Shown in pieces: positions 1 through 5,974 of a stretch of DNA of 10,389 nucleotides; position 1 is the stretch's first letter; each line of letters starts with the position of its first letter. The notes under the pieces are model-generated. The model made no database searches, was not told where the DNA came from, and saw only the letters and a list, made by a program, of their open reading frames with translations. Both the position numbers and the translations under genes were made by a program. The stretch is from JADHUC01 sp964617665 (GTDB lineage: Bacteria > Planctomycetota > Planctomycetia > Pirellulales > Pirellulaceae), in NCBI GenBank assembly GCA_964617665.1, contig CAZUAH010000496.1:1-10389 (forward strand), written 5' to 3'.

Positions 1-354
1 TTCGGTCACTCCGAACGACGCTGAGACGGGAGGGCTAATTGACGCCTTACACGCGCAAGACGTCGAGAACAATAACGTCGCCAACCGTCCTTTTGCGACA
101 CCACAACGAACAACCGCAGGGAGGATTGTGCCGTGGAGACGGCGGCTCGATGGCCACGGTCGCGCCGCACGCCGGACATTCGTATGACGGGTTTTCAATC
201 GTTTCTATTGGAACACTCATGTTTCAAACTTGCTGGCTCAGGGTCATCGGCAATTATTACATCTAATATTGTCTATACGTTCTCCGGAATTGGAATGGCC
301 AATAGGAGGGGCGAACAACCGGAACGGGCATGCGAGTTAGGGGGGATCCACACC
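1..354. other. Left-edge stretch with no supported gene
   Basis: I find no convincing gene here. One plus-strand frame is open from the window edge to a TGA at 185-187 (about 61 codons from base 2). It could be the 3' end of a gene starting outside the window, but the translation turns arginine-rich and low in hydrophobic residues towards its end, and I recognise no family in it. Overlapping short open frames in the other plus-strand phases have no ribosome binding site and no protein-like composition. An AT-rich patch lies at about 250-285. I see no hairpin followed by a T-run that would end the minus-strand operon after its TfoX gene. Confidence 0.5.
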
Positions 355-717
355 TCAGCGTTTCGGCTTCCTGCCCTTCTTCCGTTTTGAACGAATCGCC
401 GCCGCGTGAGCCTCGCTGGTCCATTCGCAAAGGGACCGCGGATTCTCCAGCACGTCGACAGGCACTTCCCAATACGACATCTCGACTGGCTTCTTCTTGC
501 CCTTGCGGCGATAGCTGAACGGCTGGCTGCCCTCCGCCTCGAACTTCGGGCGGTTGCCATCGTCCACCTTCAGATAAAACACACCATCGGCAATCAAACC
601 CACCATCACGCCATCGCGGTAGATGCCGAAGCCGCCGAACATGGCTCGCGCGTGCACGTTGCCCAGATCGGCCAGCATGTCGAGAAGGTAGGCAACAAAT
701 GGAGTCGTCTTTGCCAT
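355..717 (-). CDS. TfoX/Sxy N-terminal-domain protein
   Basis: This is a 120-aa cytoplasmic protein consisting essentially of one TfoX N-terminal domain. Visible family features are the MFGGFGIYRDGVM stretch (residues 26-38), the ADGVFYLKVD strand (43-52), a PFSYRRKGK turn (66-74) and MSYWEVP (80-86), followed by a helical end and a very basic tail (KRKKGRKPKR). The domain is named after the competence regulator TfoX/Sxy of gamma-proteobacteria. Stand-alone short versions are widespread and their role is mostly unknown, so a competence function should not be assumed. The ATG at 717 has only a weak GGAC-type ribosome binding site. The gene lies 21 bases after the ADP-ribosylglycohydrolase stop codon on the same strand and is probably the last gene of that transcript. 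The basic tail could bind nucleic acid, but that is inference. The family call is firm and the function is not. Confidence 0.88.
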   Translation of the reverse strand: MAKTTPFVAYLLDMLADLGNVHARAMFGGFGIYRDGVMVGLIADGVFYLKVDDGNRPKFEAEGSQPFSYRRKGKKKPVEMSYWEVPVDVLENPRSLCEWTSEAHAAAIRSKRKKGRKPKR

Positions 718-738
718 GTTTGTCCAAACGCCCTACGT

Positions 739-1674
739 TTAGGAAACTAAGACTCCCAAACCAGCCAAGGCGGATTCGATCATCTCGCATCGGGCCAACT
801 GTTCACGCCATTCCGATGGTATACCGGACCCGCCCCAGTGCGCGCCGGAAAGTTGCCCGCAGATGGCGCCTGTGGTGTCGGCATCGTCGCCCAGGTTCAC
901 TGCCCTCAGCACCGCTTCGCGGAAGTCGGCTGCATCATGAAATGCCCAGAGGGCCGCTTCAAGCGACTGCACCACGTAACCGGAACCCTGGATGTCCGGC
1001 GGCTGTCGTTCCCGGAAGCTGCCTGCGGCAACTTGTTCGACCTCCGGATGCAGCGGGGAAACCCGCCTGAGACGTTCCAGCGGTTCCCAGTTCGAGGCCA
1101 GCACCTCGGACGGTTCCAGGCCGTGTATCAAACCGGCCATTACCAAGGCAAAGTAGCGACAAGCCGACAAGCACTGCGGACTGGCATGAGTCGGCAAGCT
1201 AGATTCGGCCGCCAATGTCGCCAGTTCCTCCAGGCGTTCGGGAAACAAGTCAGCGTAGCGAATAGGCACAGGTGCCAACCGCATGATCGAGCCATTGCCA
1301 CTTGCATATTCCGACGGATCGCCGGATGTCCGAGCATCCCCGGTACTCTCGAACTGCATCAATGCACTGCGCGTCGTGATTCCAATGTCAAAACAATGAC
1401 AGTTGACCGAGTACTGACCGTTTTGGTACCAGGCCAGATAACGGCGAGCCTGGTCGTTCAGGTCCCAGCCGGCTTGACCGATGCTGTCGGCCAGCGCCAA
1501 TGCCATACTCGTGTCGTCTGTCCATTCACCGGGCTCAAGCCCGTGCGGGCCTCCCCAGTTGTATCCCGTCACTTCTGGAAAACTGTCCGGTGGCTGGAAC
1601 TCAACCGGCGCGCCGAGAGCATCGCCCACGGCCAGTCCAATCAGAGCGCCTCGTTGTCGGTCTTTGCTGATCAT
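739..1674 (-). CDS. ADP-ribosylglycohydrolase family protein (DraG/ARH type)
   Basis: A 311-aa protein with the full set of DraG/ARH motifs. The N-terminal helix GALIGLAVGDALGAPVEF spans residues 9-26. The first metal-binding motif is WTDDTSMALALADSI, with T52, D53 and D54. A central NGSIMRLAPVPI segment follows. The C-terminal metal motif is NLGDDADTTGAICGQLSGAHWG, with D263, D264, D266 and T267. In this family these residues bind two Mg or Mn ions and support removal of ADP-ribose from modified proteins, nucleic acids or small molecules. All ligands are present, so an active enzyme is expected, but the substrate cannot be read from the sequence. Length fits the family and there is no signal peptide, so it acts in the cytoplasm. 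The ATG lies one base after the DUF1080 stop codon (TGA-C-ATG on the minus strand), and there is no strong ribosome binding site of its own. Translation probably depends on ribosomes finishing the upstream gene. Confidence 0.93.
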   Translation of the reverse strand: MISKDRQRGALIGLAVGDALGAPVEFQPPDSFPEVTGYNWGGPHGLEPGEWTDDTSMALALADSIGQAGWDLNDQARRYLAWYQNGQYSVNCHCFDIGITTRSALMQFESTGDARTSGDPSEYASGNGSIMRLAPVPIRYADLFPERLEELATLAAESSLPTHASPQCLSACRYFALVMAGLIHGLEPSEVLASNWEPLERLRRVSPLHPEVEQVAAGSFRERQPPDIQGSGYVVQSLEAALWAFHDAADFREAVLRAVNLGDDADTTGAICGQLSGAHWGGSGIPSEWREQLARCEMIESALAGLGVLVS

Positions 1675-1675
1675 G

Positions 1676-2686
1676 TCACAGTTTCTCGAACCAGATGTTC
1701 CGGTATTCGATCGGATTCTTGTGGTAGTGCAGGATGATGCGACCCACCGTGGCGGAATCGGGTTTGGCTTTGCGACGTTGCTGAGCCTTGGGCGAATCCG
1801 GCAGTTCGACGTCTTTGTGGATCTGTTTCCCGTTGTGAATCACGCTGATCCGACCCGGTCGGGTACGAGTGCCATCGTCGGCGTATTTCGGCGCGTGGTA
1901 TTCGATGTCGTACGTTTGCCACATCAACGGCGGGCGGCACATGTTGACGGCTGGCGCAGCGACCTTGTAGATGCCGCCACACTCGTTATCGAGTCCTTCC
2001 AGACCGTAGCTGTCCAGGATCTGCACCTCGTACCAGCTATAGTCCTCGAACGCCAAACCGCCGTTGGCCCTCGCCTGACCAGTCTTGTCGCTCATCAGCG
2101 GCAAACGAAACTCCAGGTGCAACCGGAAATCCTGAAAAGCCTCTTTCGTGGCGATCGAGTGCCCCGCGGGCGACTTGCTGTCGATTGGCGTCACGCGCAT
2201 GTAATCTTCATGCAGTTCCCATACGATTTTCGTCGATGGGATCTTGCTGCGGTGAACTTGCCAGTGATCGAACCCGCTGCCATCAAACAGCACGATGGAC
2301 CCCTCGGGTGGTTTCGCGCCGACCCGGGACGGCGGGCGTACAACTCGCTTCAGCTCGAACGTCACCGGTTCGCCTTCGATGGTGCCTGACCCTGCGAAGC
2401 AGCCCCCTTTCACCCCACCCTTCCAGCCATCCTGGTCAAATCTCAGCGCACCGTCGGCTACCTTTGCATCGACGCAGGCCAGCGGTTCGCATTTTACATC
2501 GAATTCCGGCAGCAGATTGATCTGGTACTGGCCCGAACCGCGAGGAATGACTTGGGCGACCAATTCTTCACCCTGCCAGTCACCCAGGAATCGATCGGTC
2601 GGTAGGCTTTCAGCAAACGCTCGATCCGCAAGAATGGCGGAGGCCGAGACGAACAGTGACAAGGCAATGGCGTAGACGCGTAGCAT
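1676..2686 (-). CDS. Secreted DUF1080 (3-keto-disaccharide hydrolase-like) protein
   Basis: A 336-aa exported protein. I start it at the ATG at 2686 because a GAGAGGAG ribosome binding site sits five bases upstream. An in-frame ATG at 2701 would translate that site itself (residues MRGES). Residues 1-25 form a signal peptide (MLRVYAIALSLF...), with likely cleavage after AFA. Residues about 30-118 form an accessory beta domain beginning FLGDWQGEE, often seen before DUF1080 in planctomycetes. Residues about 128-336 are the DUF1080 beta-jellyroll: VLFDGSGFDHW (132-142), EVQILDSYG (220-228), CGGIY (236-240), WQTYDIEYHAP (256-266) and the closing IEYRNIWFEKL. The family is linked to hydrolysis of 3-keto-glycosides and resembles concanavalin-like glucanase folds. 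Many planctomycete members are untested, so the substrate is unknown. It is the first gene of a tight group with the ADP-ribosylglycohydrolase and TfoX genes; 137 bases separate it from the hypothetical gene upstream. Confidence 0.9.
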   Translation of the reverse strand: MLRVYAIALSLFVSASAILADRAFAESLPTDRFLGDWQGEELVAQVIPRGSGQYQINLLPEFDVKCEPLACVDAKVADGALRFDQDGWKGGVKGGCFAGSGTIEGEPVTFELKRVVRPPSRVGAKPPEGSIVLFDGSGFDHWQVHRSKIPSTKIVWELHEDYMRVTPIDSKSPAGHSIATKEAFQDFRLHLEFRLPLMSDKTGQARANGGLAFEDYSWYEVQILDSYGLEGLDNECGGIYKVAAPAVNMCRPPLMWQTYDIEYHAPKYADDGTRTRPGRISVIHNGKQIHKDVELPDSPKAQQRRKAKPDSATVGRIILHYHKNPIEYRNIWFEKL

Positions 2687-2691
2687 GGATT

Positions 2692-2699
2692 CTCCTCTC
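2692..2699 (-). promoter_or_regulatory. Ribosome binding site deciding the DUF1080 start
   Basis: The minus strand reads GAGAGGAG here, five bases before the ATG at 2684-2686. It is the strongest ribosome binding site in the left operon and argues for the shorter start over the ATG at 2701. It also suggests that this gene, not the two downstream, is the main ribosome entry point. Confidence 0.8.
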
Positions 2700-2823
2700 A
2701 AATGTACCCCGTTCGGGCTCGCCGGGTTGACAACAGCAGATTCTCAGAGATTCGAGCGTCCCAAGCAACCCGCGCCGCCAAAAGCGACGGTTTGCCAGCG
2801 GTGCCTTTTCATTGTTCTCCAGG

Positions 2824-3870
2824 TCAAGGCGATGATTCTTCTGGTTTAACGCCGAACCAGAACTCCTGTCCGTCGCGAAACTCTGTGACCATCTCGAAGT
2901 TCTCGAACGAAATCCCACCCGGAATCGGGCTTCTGCTGGCCCAGTACTTTGTGCGAGCGTTGACCAGCACGCGCAGATCTTCCTGCGGGTCTTCGCACCG
3001 CCAGCACTGTACGGCCCGACGCCCCTGGAATTTCCAACCGCGGAAGGTACCTGCTGTATAGTCAGCGTTCTGCGGATTGCTTTCGTCTGTTGTTGCAGAA
3101 GCGACGACGTGTCCCGCGGGCGTGCGAGTTAACTGTTCCAAAGGAAACTGCCGGTGCGGTGCGAAGCCACTTCCATCGAATCGCGGCCAAAGGTCGTGCG
3201 ATAGGACGATTCGATCGGCAAGGTGCAAGCGTCGTAGTCGAGCGTAGTTGCCCATCGTTGCAGTTAGGATGCACGTTCGCATGGGCTTGGAATCATCGTG
3301 AGCAAAGACAGCAATCCCCACCTCGTATAGCGCATCGGATCGAAAACGGAGTCTGAGGTACGGGTGCGCACCCGAGTCGAAACGTTCGACGAGAATGAAC
3401 ACCTCCAACGTTTCGATGTCGCCATTGCGCGAAATCACGCCGCGTGCTGGATGATCGGCCGGACGAATTGGTAGGTCGTCGTGCGTGTCGCTACTCCAAA
3501 ACCGCTTGCCACGCAGCCCATCAAGGCGGCTTGGTTCCAACTCTGAAAAACTCCGCCTTTCCTGTCCACGAAGAATTGGCTCGACGGCAATGAAGTTGAT
3601 CACGCGACCAGCCGGTTGCTTAAGATACGGAGTGTAGATCCGCAGCAACCCTCTCGGGCCAGGCATCGGCGCCAAACCGACCTGCAAACCGTTTGCGTGT
3701 CCCCATACCGGCTGGGCTCCGGGTTGGGGCGACGGTCGAACCAAACGTCCCTCGGTCTCGGGCGCCGCGAGGTCCGTCCAACCATTGCGATCCGCGGAAT
3801 ACGTATTTCCACAAGCGAGCAAGCTACCGAAATACACCAGTAGCAGGGCTGACTGCATTCTCATCGTCAT
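2824..3870 (-). CDS. Exported hypothetical protein, probable lipoprotein, planctomycete type
   Basis: A 348-aa protein I cannot assign to a characterised function. The N-terminus is an export signal with hydrophobic core SALLLVYFGSLLAC. LLAC fits a lipobox with C20 as the lipidated residue; ordinary cleavage after TYSA (residue 26) is the alternative. The mature part has a conserved-looking block, WGHANGLQVGLAPMPGPRG (57-73) leading into LLRIYTPYL (75-83), then INFIAVEPI (91-99), LDGLRGKRFWSSD (116-128), a strand-rich middle (LEVFILVERFDSGAHPYLRLRF, 155-176) and FRGWKFQGRRAVQCWRC (277-292). I associate this pattern with planctomycete proteins of unknown role. The beta-rich, Trp/Gly-rich composition suggests an extracellular carbohydrate- or surface-related fold, which is inference. 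The start is uncertain: ATG codons at 3870, 3864 and 3858 are all in frame and none has a strong ribosome binding site. The downstream secreted DUF1080 gene suggests a shared extracytoplasmic role. Confidence 0.75.
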   Translation of the reverse strand: MTMRMQSALLLVYFGSLLACGNTYSADRNGWTDLAAPETEGRLVRPSPQPGAQPVWGHANGLQVGLAPMPGPRGLLRIYTPYLKQPAGRVINFIAVEPILRGQERRSFSELEPSRLDGLRGKRFWSSDTHDDLPIRPADHPARGVISRNGDIETLEVFILVERFDSGAHPYLRLRFRSDALYEVGIAVFAHDDSKPMRTCILTATMGNYARLRRLHLADRIVLSHDLWPRFDGSGFAPHRQFPLEQLTRTPAGHVVASATTDESNPQNADYTAGTFRGWKFQGRRAVQCWRCEDPQEDLRVLVNARTKYWASRSPIPGGISFENFEMVTEFRDGQEFWFGVKPEESSP

Positions 3871-4129
3871 ACCAAAAATCAGATTCTCGAAGCCGGACTC
3901 ATTTTCGATCGAAGGGTGGAATATCCATCCGCCGTCGATTCGACAACAGAAACGATTGATGCCTCACGAGACAAGTGTAGTGGACAACTACCGACTCGAA
4001 AACGCAGGTGACACTTTGCGTCTGGACTCGGCTGTGTTAGTCTGTCCGGTATACGGCTCATTTTTTCTGTGCGCTACAAGAATCCCTGCCCGCTCGCTAC
4101 GACTCCTTCACGCCGCTGGAGTAACGGCC
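3871..4129. promoter_or_regulatory. Divergent intergenic region
   Basis: These 259 bases separate the minus-strand exported protein from the plus-strand BtrH-like gene and should hold promoters for both. I cannot pick out a convincing -35/-10 pair for either. A small perfect inverted repeat, GTAGT-N5-ACTAC, lies at 3977-3991 and could be a binding site. The reading frame of the plus-strand gene stays open leftwards through this region, but its translation is not protein-like and overlaps the opposite gene. Confidence 0.35.
4118..4121 (+). promoter_or_regulatory. Ribosome binding site of the BtrH-like gene
   Basis: GGAG with eight bases before the ATG at 4130. It decides the start of this gene: upstream in-frame ATG codons (for example at 3959) have no such site. 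Confidence 0.6.
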
Positions 4130-5158
4130 ATGAGCAGCGAATCAGACTCATCGGAAATCCCCGCTCCGCTAGAAGTGGAATATCAGCCGGCGCGGTTGAC
4201 TTGGGTGGCGTCAACGACCGCATGTCTGAGGACGATCGGCGTTGATTGTGATCAGGTGGACGTTGCCGGGTTTAGTGGCTACGCGTTCCACATGGGTGTT
4301 CACGAAGAAGCCTGCCCCTCGGGGCCAACCATGCTCGACTGGTCGCGGTTGAGCCGCGGAGTCCACTCTCTGGGACGAGCCACGATGGAGTTCAATTCTC
4401 CGTGTTGTGAGGTGTCTGGCACGGCTCGCGAAGACTCCTGCCGCGCTGCATTTGAATTGGTCCGTAACGAGTTGCTGGCCGGACGACCATGTGTCCTCTG
4501 GGGCACTTACGTTCCAGAGTTCGGCGTAGCCGTGGGCATCGAGGGTGAAGCCTACCAAGTGAAGACCTTCAAGGAGGTGCTCCAGCAAGAACAGCCCGCG
4601 ATTCCATACAACGAGACGGAGCCGCCCGGCGGAGTCTACGTATTGGGTTTCCCTGCTGAAGCTGAATACGGAGAGTTGCAGCGCGACCTAGCAGCCATCT
4701 TGGAGGCGCTCAGACAGTGGTCCCGACCGGCGTACGGCCAAAACCGATTCGGAACCGAAGCATACGACGTTTGGATCGAGGCTCTACGCGCGAAGCGCGC
4801 TAATCGCTTCGGCTGCGGCTACAACGCGGCCTGCTACGCCGAAGGTCGACGATTCGCCCAGCAGTTCTTCGAGCGGATGTCCACCCGACGTCCATTGGCC
4901 GCCAACTTATTGACACAGGCCGCTGAGTCGTATCGTGAAGCCGCTGACACCATGGATCGTGTCAGCGAGGTCTTTCCGTTCAGCCACGACGACGAAGGCC
5001 CGATCACTGCTGACGCCAAAATCGGGCAGGCCGCCGAGCTTCTGGCAGACGCCCGAGCCGCCGAAGCCCAGGCCATGGCCTTCCTGACCGAGATCACCAA
5101 GATTCAGGTGCAAAGGCCGCCAGCCGAGCCTTCGGAGCCGCCCGGAGCCGAGCATTAG
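4130..5158 (+). CDS. BtrH N-terminal-like domain protein (putative papain-fold family)
   Basis: A 342-aa soluble protein without signal peptide. Its layout recalls the family whose N-terminus is like BtrH, the butirosin acyltransferase with a papain-like fold. It opens with TTACLRTIGVDCDQVDVAGFSGYAF (residues 29-53) and has an ACPSGPTMLDW block (61-71). A 'GRPCVLWGTYVPEFGVAVGIEGE' segment (118-140) corresponds to the place where papain-like folds carry the second catalytic residue. The C-terminal half is helical: FGTEAYDVWIEAL (207-219), YNAACYAEGRRFAQQFFERM (231-250) and a long Ala/Glu-rich helix (about 260-323), ending in a Pro-rich tail. C32 is a candidate nucleophile. No obvious partner His is visible in the VPEFGV segment, so I cannot say whether it is an enzyme. 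It converges with the DinB gene, 28 bases apart. The family resemblance is from memory and moderate; function is unknown. Confidence 0.6.
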   Translation: MSSESDSSEIPAPLEVEYQPARLTWVASTTACLRTIGVDCDQVDVAGFSGYAFHMGVHEEACPSGPTMLDWSRLSRGVHSLGRATMEFNSPCCEVSGTAREDSCRAAFELVRNELLAGRPCVLWGTYVPEFGVAVGIEGEAYQVKTFKEVLQQEQPAIPYNETEPPGGVYVLGFPAEAEYGELQRDLAAILEALRQWSRPAYGQNRFGTEAYDVWIEALRAKRANRFGCGYNAACYAEGRRFAQQFFERMSTRRPLAANLLTQAAESYREAADTMDRVSEVFPFSHDDEGPITADAKIGQAAELLADARAAEAQAMAFLTEITKIQVQRPPAEPSEPPGAEH

Positions 5159-5170
5159 GTACTGAGTACC
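5158..5170. repeat. Short hairpin dyad between convergent genes
   Basis: GGTAC-TGA-GTACC is a perfect inverted repeat with five-base arms that begins on the last base of the BtrH-like stop codon. It lies in the 28-base gap between two convergent genes, where a bidirectional terminator would be expected. The stem is short and no T-run follows on either strand, so terminator function is doubtful. Confidence 0.3.
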
Positions 5171-5186
5171 GAACAGTGGGCCGTTC

Positions 5187-5696
5187 TCACATGCCGGGGT
5201 CATCTGCCGACGGGCCGTAGAGTCCCGGTACTGGAATGTCGTTGACTCGCAGATAGACGCACATGTGCCCACGATGATGGATCGAATGGTTCAGCACCCA
5301 ACTGCGCAGCACGACGAGCCGTGGCAGCGTCATGATTTCTTCGCCTTGTTTCAGCAGTTTCCACGGTTCGTATAGCGTCGCGTCCTCAACCGTCTCCAAA
5401 AGCGGCCTCGCTTGCGCGACGTTCTTGTCGAACAAAGCGAGGATGGCTGCCACAGTGGACTCGGTGGGCGATTTGTATTTCTCACCCTCGACCGGCTCGA
5501 CATCCAGCGAATCGTGACTGATGGTCATGTCTGCCCACCTGGGCACATCCGCGAGATGATTTGCGACCCAGCCAATGGTGTTCGACTTGTCGTGTATCTT
5601 CCAGCCGAGCTTCTCGTCGGGGATTCGCTCCAACACCTTGCGCGTGCTTGCCATTTCCATATCAAACTCGGGAATCATCGCTTGGCCGATTCGCAT
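5187..5696 (-). CDS. DinB-family putative metal-dependent protein
   Basis: A 169-aa four-helix-bundle protein of the DinB/YfiT superfamily. The metal-binding triad is recognisable: H47 in WVANHLADVPRW, then H137 and H141 in LNHSIHHRGHM, the typical HxxxHRG helix. Other family traits are the N-terminal helix with EKLGWKIHDKSNTIGW and the closing proline-rich VPGLYGPS. I start it at the ATG at 5696 because ACAGGAG lies eight bases upstream; the longer frame to 5729 would translate through that site. Family members include DNA-damage-induced proteins of unknown role and thiol-dependent S-transferases such as bacillithiol and mycothiol enzymes. This one has intact ligands, so metal binding is likely, but the reaction is unknown. 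It is a single gene transcribed away from the BlaI/M56 pair, sharing a divergent region of 278 bases with it. Confidence 0.88.
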   Translation of the reverse strand: MRIGQAMIPEFDMEMASTRKVLERIPDEKLGWKIHDKSNTIGWVANHLADVPRWADMTISHDSLDVEPVEGEKYKSPTESTVAAILALFDKNVAQARPLLETVEDATLYEPWKLLKQGEEIMTLPRLVVLRSWVLNHSIHHRGHMCVYLRVNDIPVPGLYGPSADDPGM

Positions 5697-5704
5697 ATCG
5701 ATTT

Positions 5705-5711
5705 CTCCTGT
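5705..5711 (-). promoter_or_regulatory. Ribosome binding site of the DinB-family gene
   Basis: The minus strand reads ACAGGAG, eight bases before the ATG at 5694-5696. It supports that start over the upstream ATG at 5729. Confidence 0.75.
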
Positions 5712-5900
5712 GGATTCGGTACACACCAATAAGTGATTGTGACGCGCTGAGATTCTAGGCTGCCGGGCCGTCTTGGTGTAGTCATGATGGCCAGGATTGA
5801 CGCTACTGGCAAAGCGTGGCTCTCCCGCACTCGCAACGGATTGCCAAGCCGTGCACTAGTCCGTATTTCTGACGACTACTTGATTCTTGTCAAAGTCCTC

Positions 5901-5929
5901 TTGTCTTCTATGACGATAGAAGATATCTT
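5901..5929 (+). promoter_or_regulatory. Candidate promoter of the BlaI/M56 operon
   Basis: TTGTCT (5901-5906) and TATCTT (5924-5929) are spaced by 17 bases, each matching four of six sigma-70 consensus bases. A second possible pairing is TTGTCA (5887-5892) with TATGAC (5909-5914). Either way the -10 element falls inside the tandem inverted repeats, as expected for a promoter blocked by its own repressor. The match is weak by itself and rests on the position of the repeats. Confidence 0.35.
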
Positions 5930-5945
5930 CTATTGCTATAGACGT
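5904..5945. promoter_or_regulatory. Tandem inverted repeats, probable BlaI-type operator
   Basis: Two 20-base dyads stand side by side. The first is perfect, TCTTCTAT-GACG-ATAGAAGA (5904-5923). The second repeats the left arm exactly, TCTTCTAT-TGCT-ATAGACGT (5926-5945), with a right arm that keeps ATAGA and then diverges. They start 22 bases apart, about two helical turns, so bound dimers would lie on the same face. The join between them forms a perfect 18-base palindrome (5916-5933). The block ends 29 bases before the BlaI-type start codon. BlaI/MecI repressors bind as dimers to dyads overlapping their own promoter, typically with a TACA/TGTA core. The CTAT-N4-ATAG core differs, so assignment to this repressor rests on position and symmetry. 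Confidence 0.7.
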
Positions 5946-5974
5946 TTTGGTGTCAGGTCCAATGGACAGGTGAA

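Noticed and set aside
739..1674. Toxin-antitoxin or defence module based on ADP-ribosylation
   Set aside because: No ADP-ribosyltransferase (DarT or other) is adjacent, and the protein is a DraG/ARH-fold enzyme rather than a macrodomain antitoxin. The neighbours are a secreted protein and a TfoX-domain protein.
838..1737. Plus-strand open frame of about 299 codons
   Set aside because: It lies antisense to the ADP-ribosylglycohydrolase, has no ribosome binding site, and its translation has no domain-like pattern. It is a shadow of codon bias in the real gene.
1481..2389. Plus-strand open frame of about 302 codons
   Set aside because: It is antisense to the DUF1080 gene and the start of the ADP-ribosylglycohydrolase gene, both of which show full family motifs. 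No motif or ribosome binding site supports the plus strand.
3785..4129. N-terminal extension of the BtrH-like gene by 115 codons
   Set aside because: The extension overlaps the opposite exported-protein gene, is not protein-like, and has no ribosome binding site at its ATG codons. A GGAG site favours the ATG at 4130.
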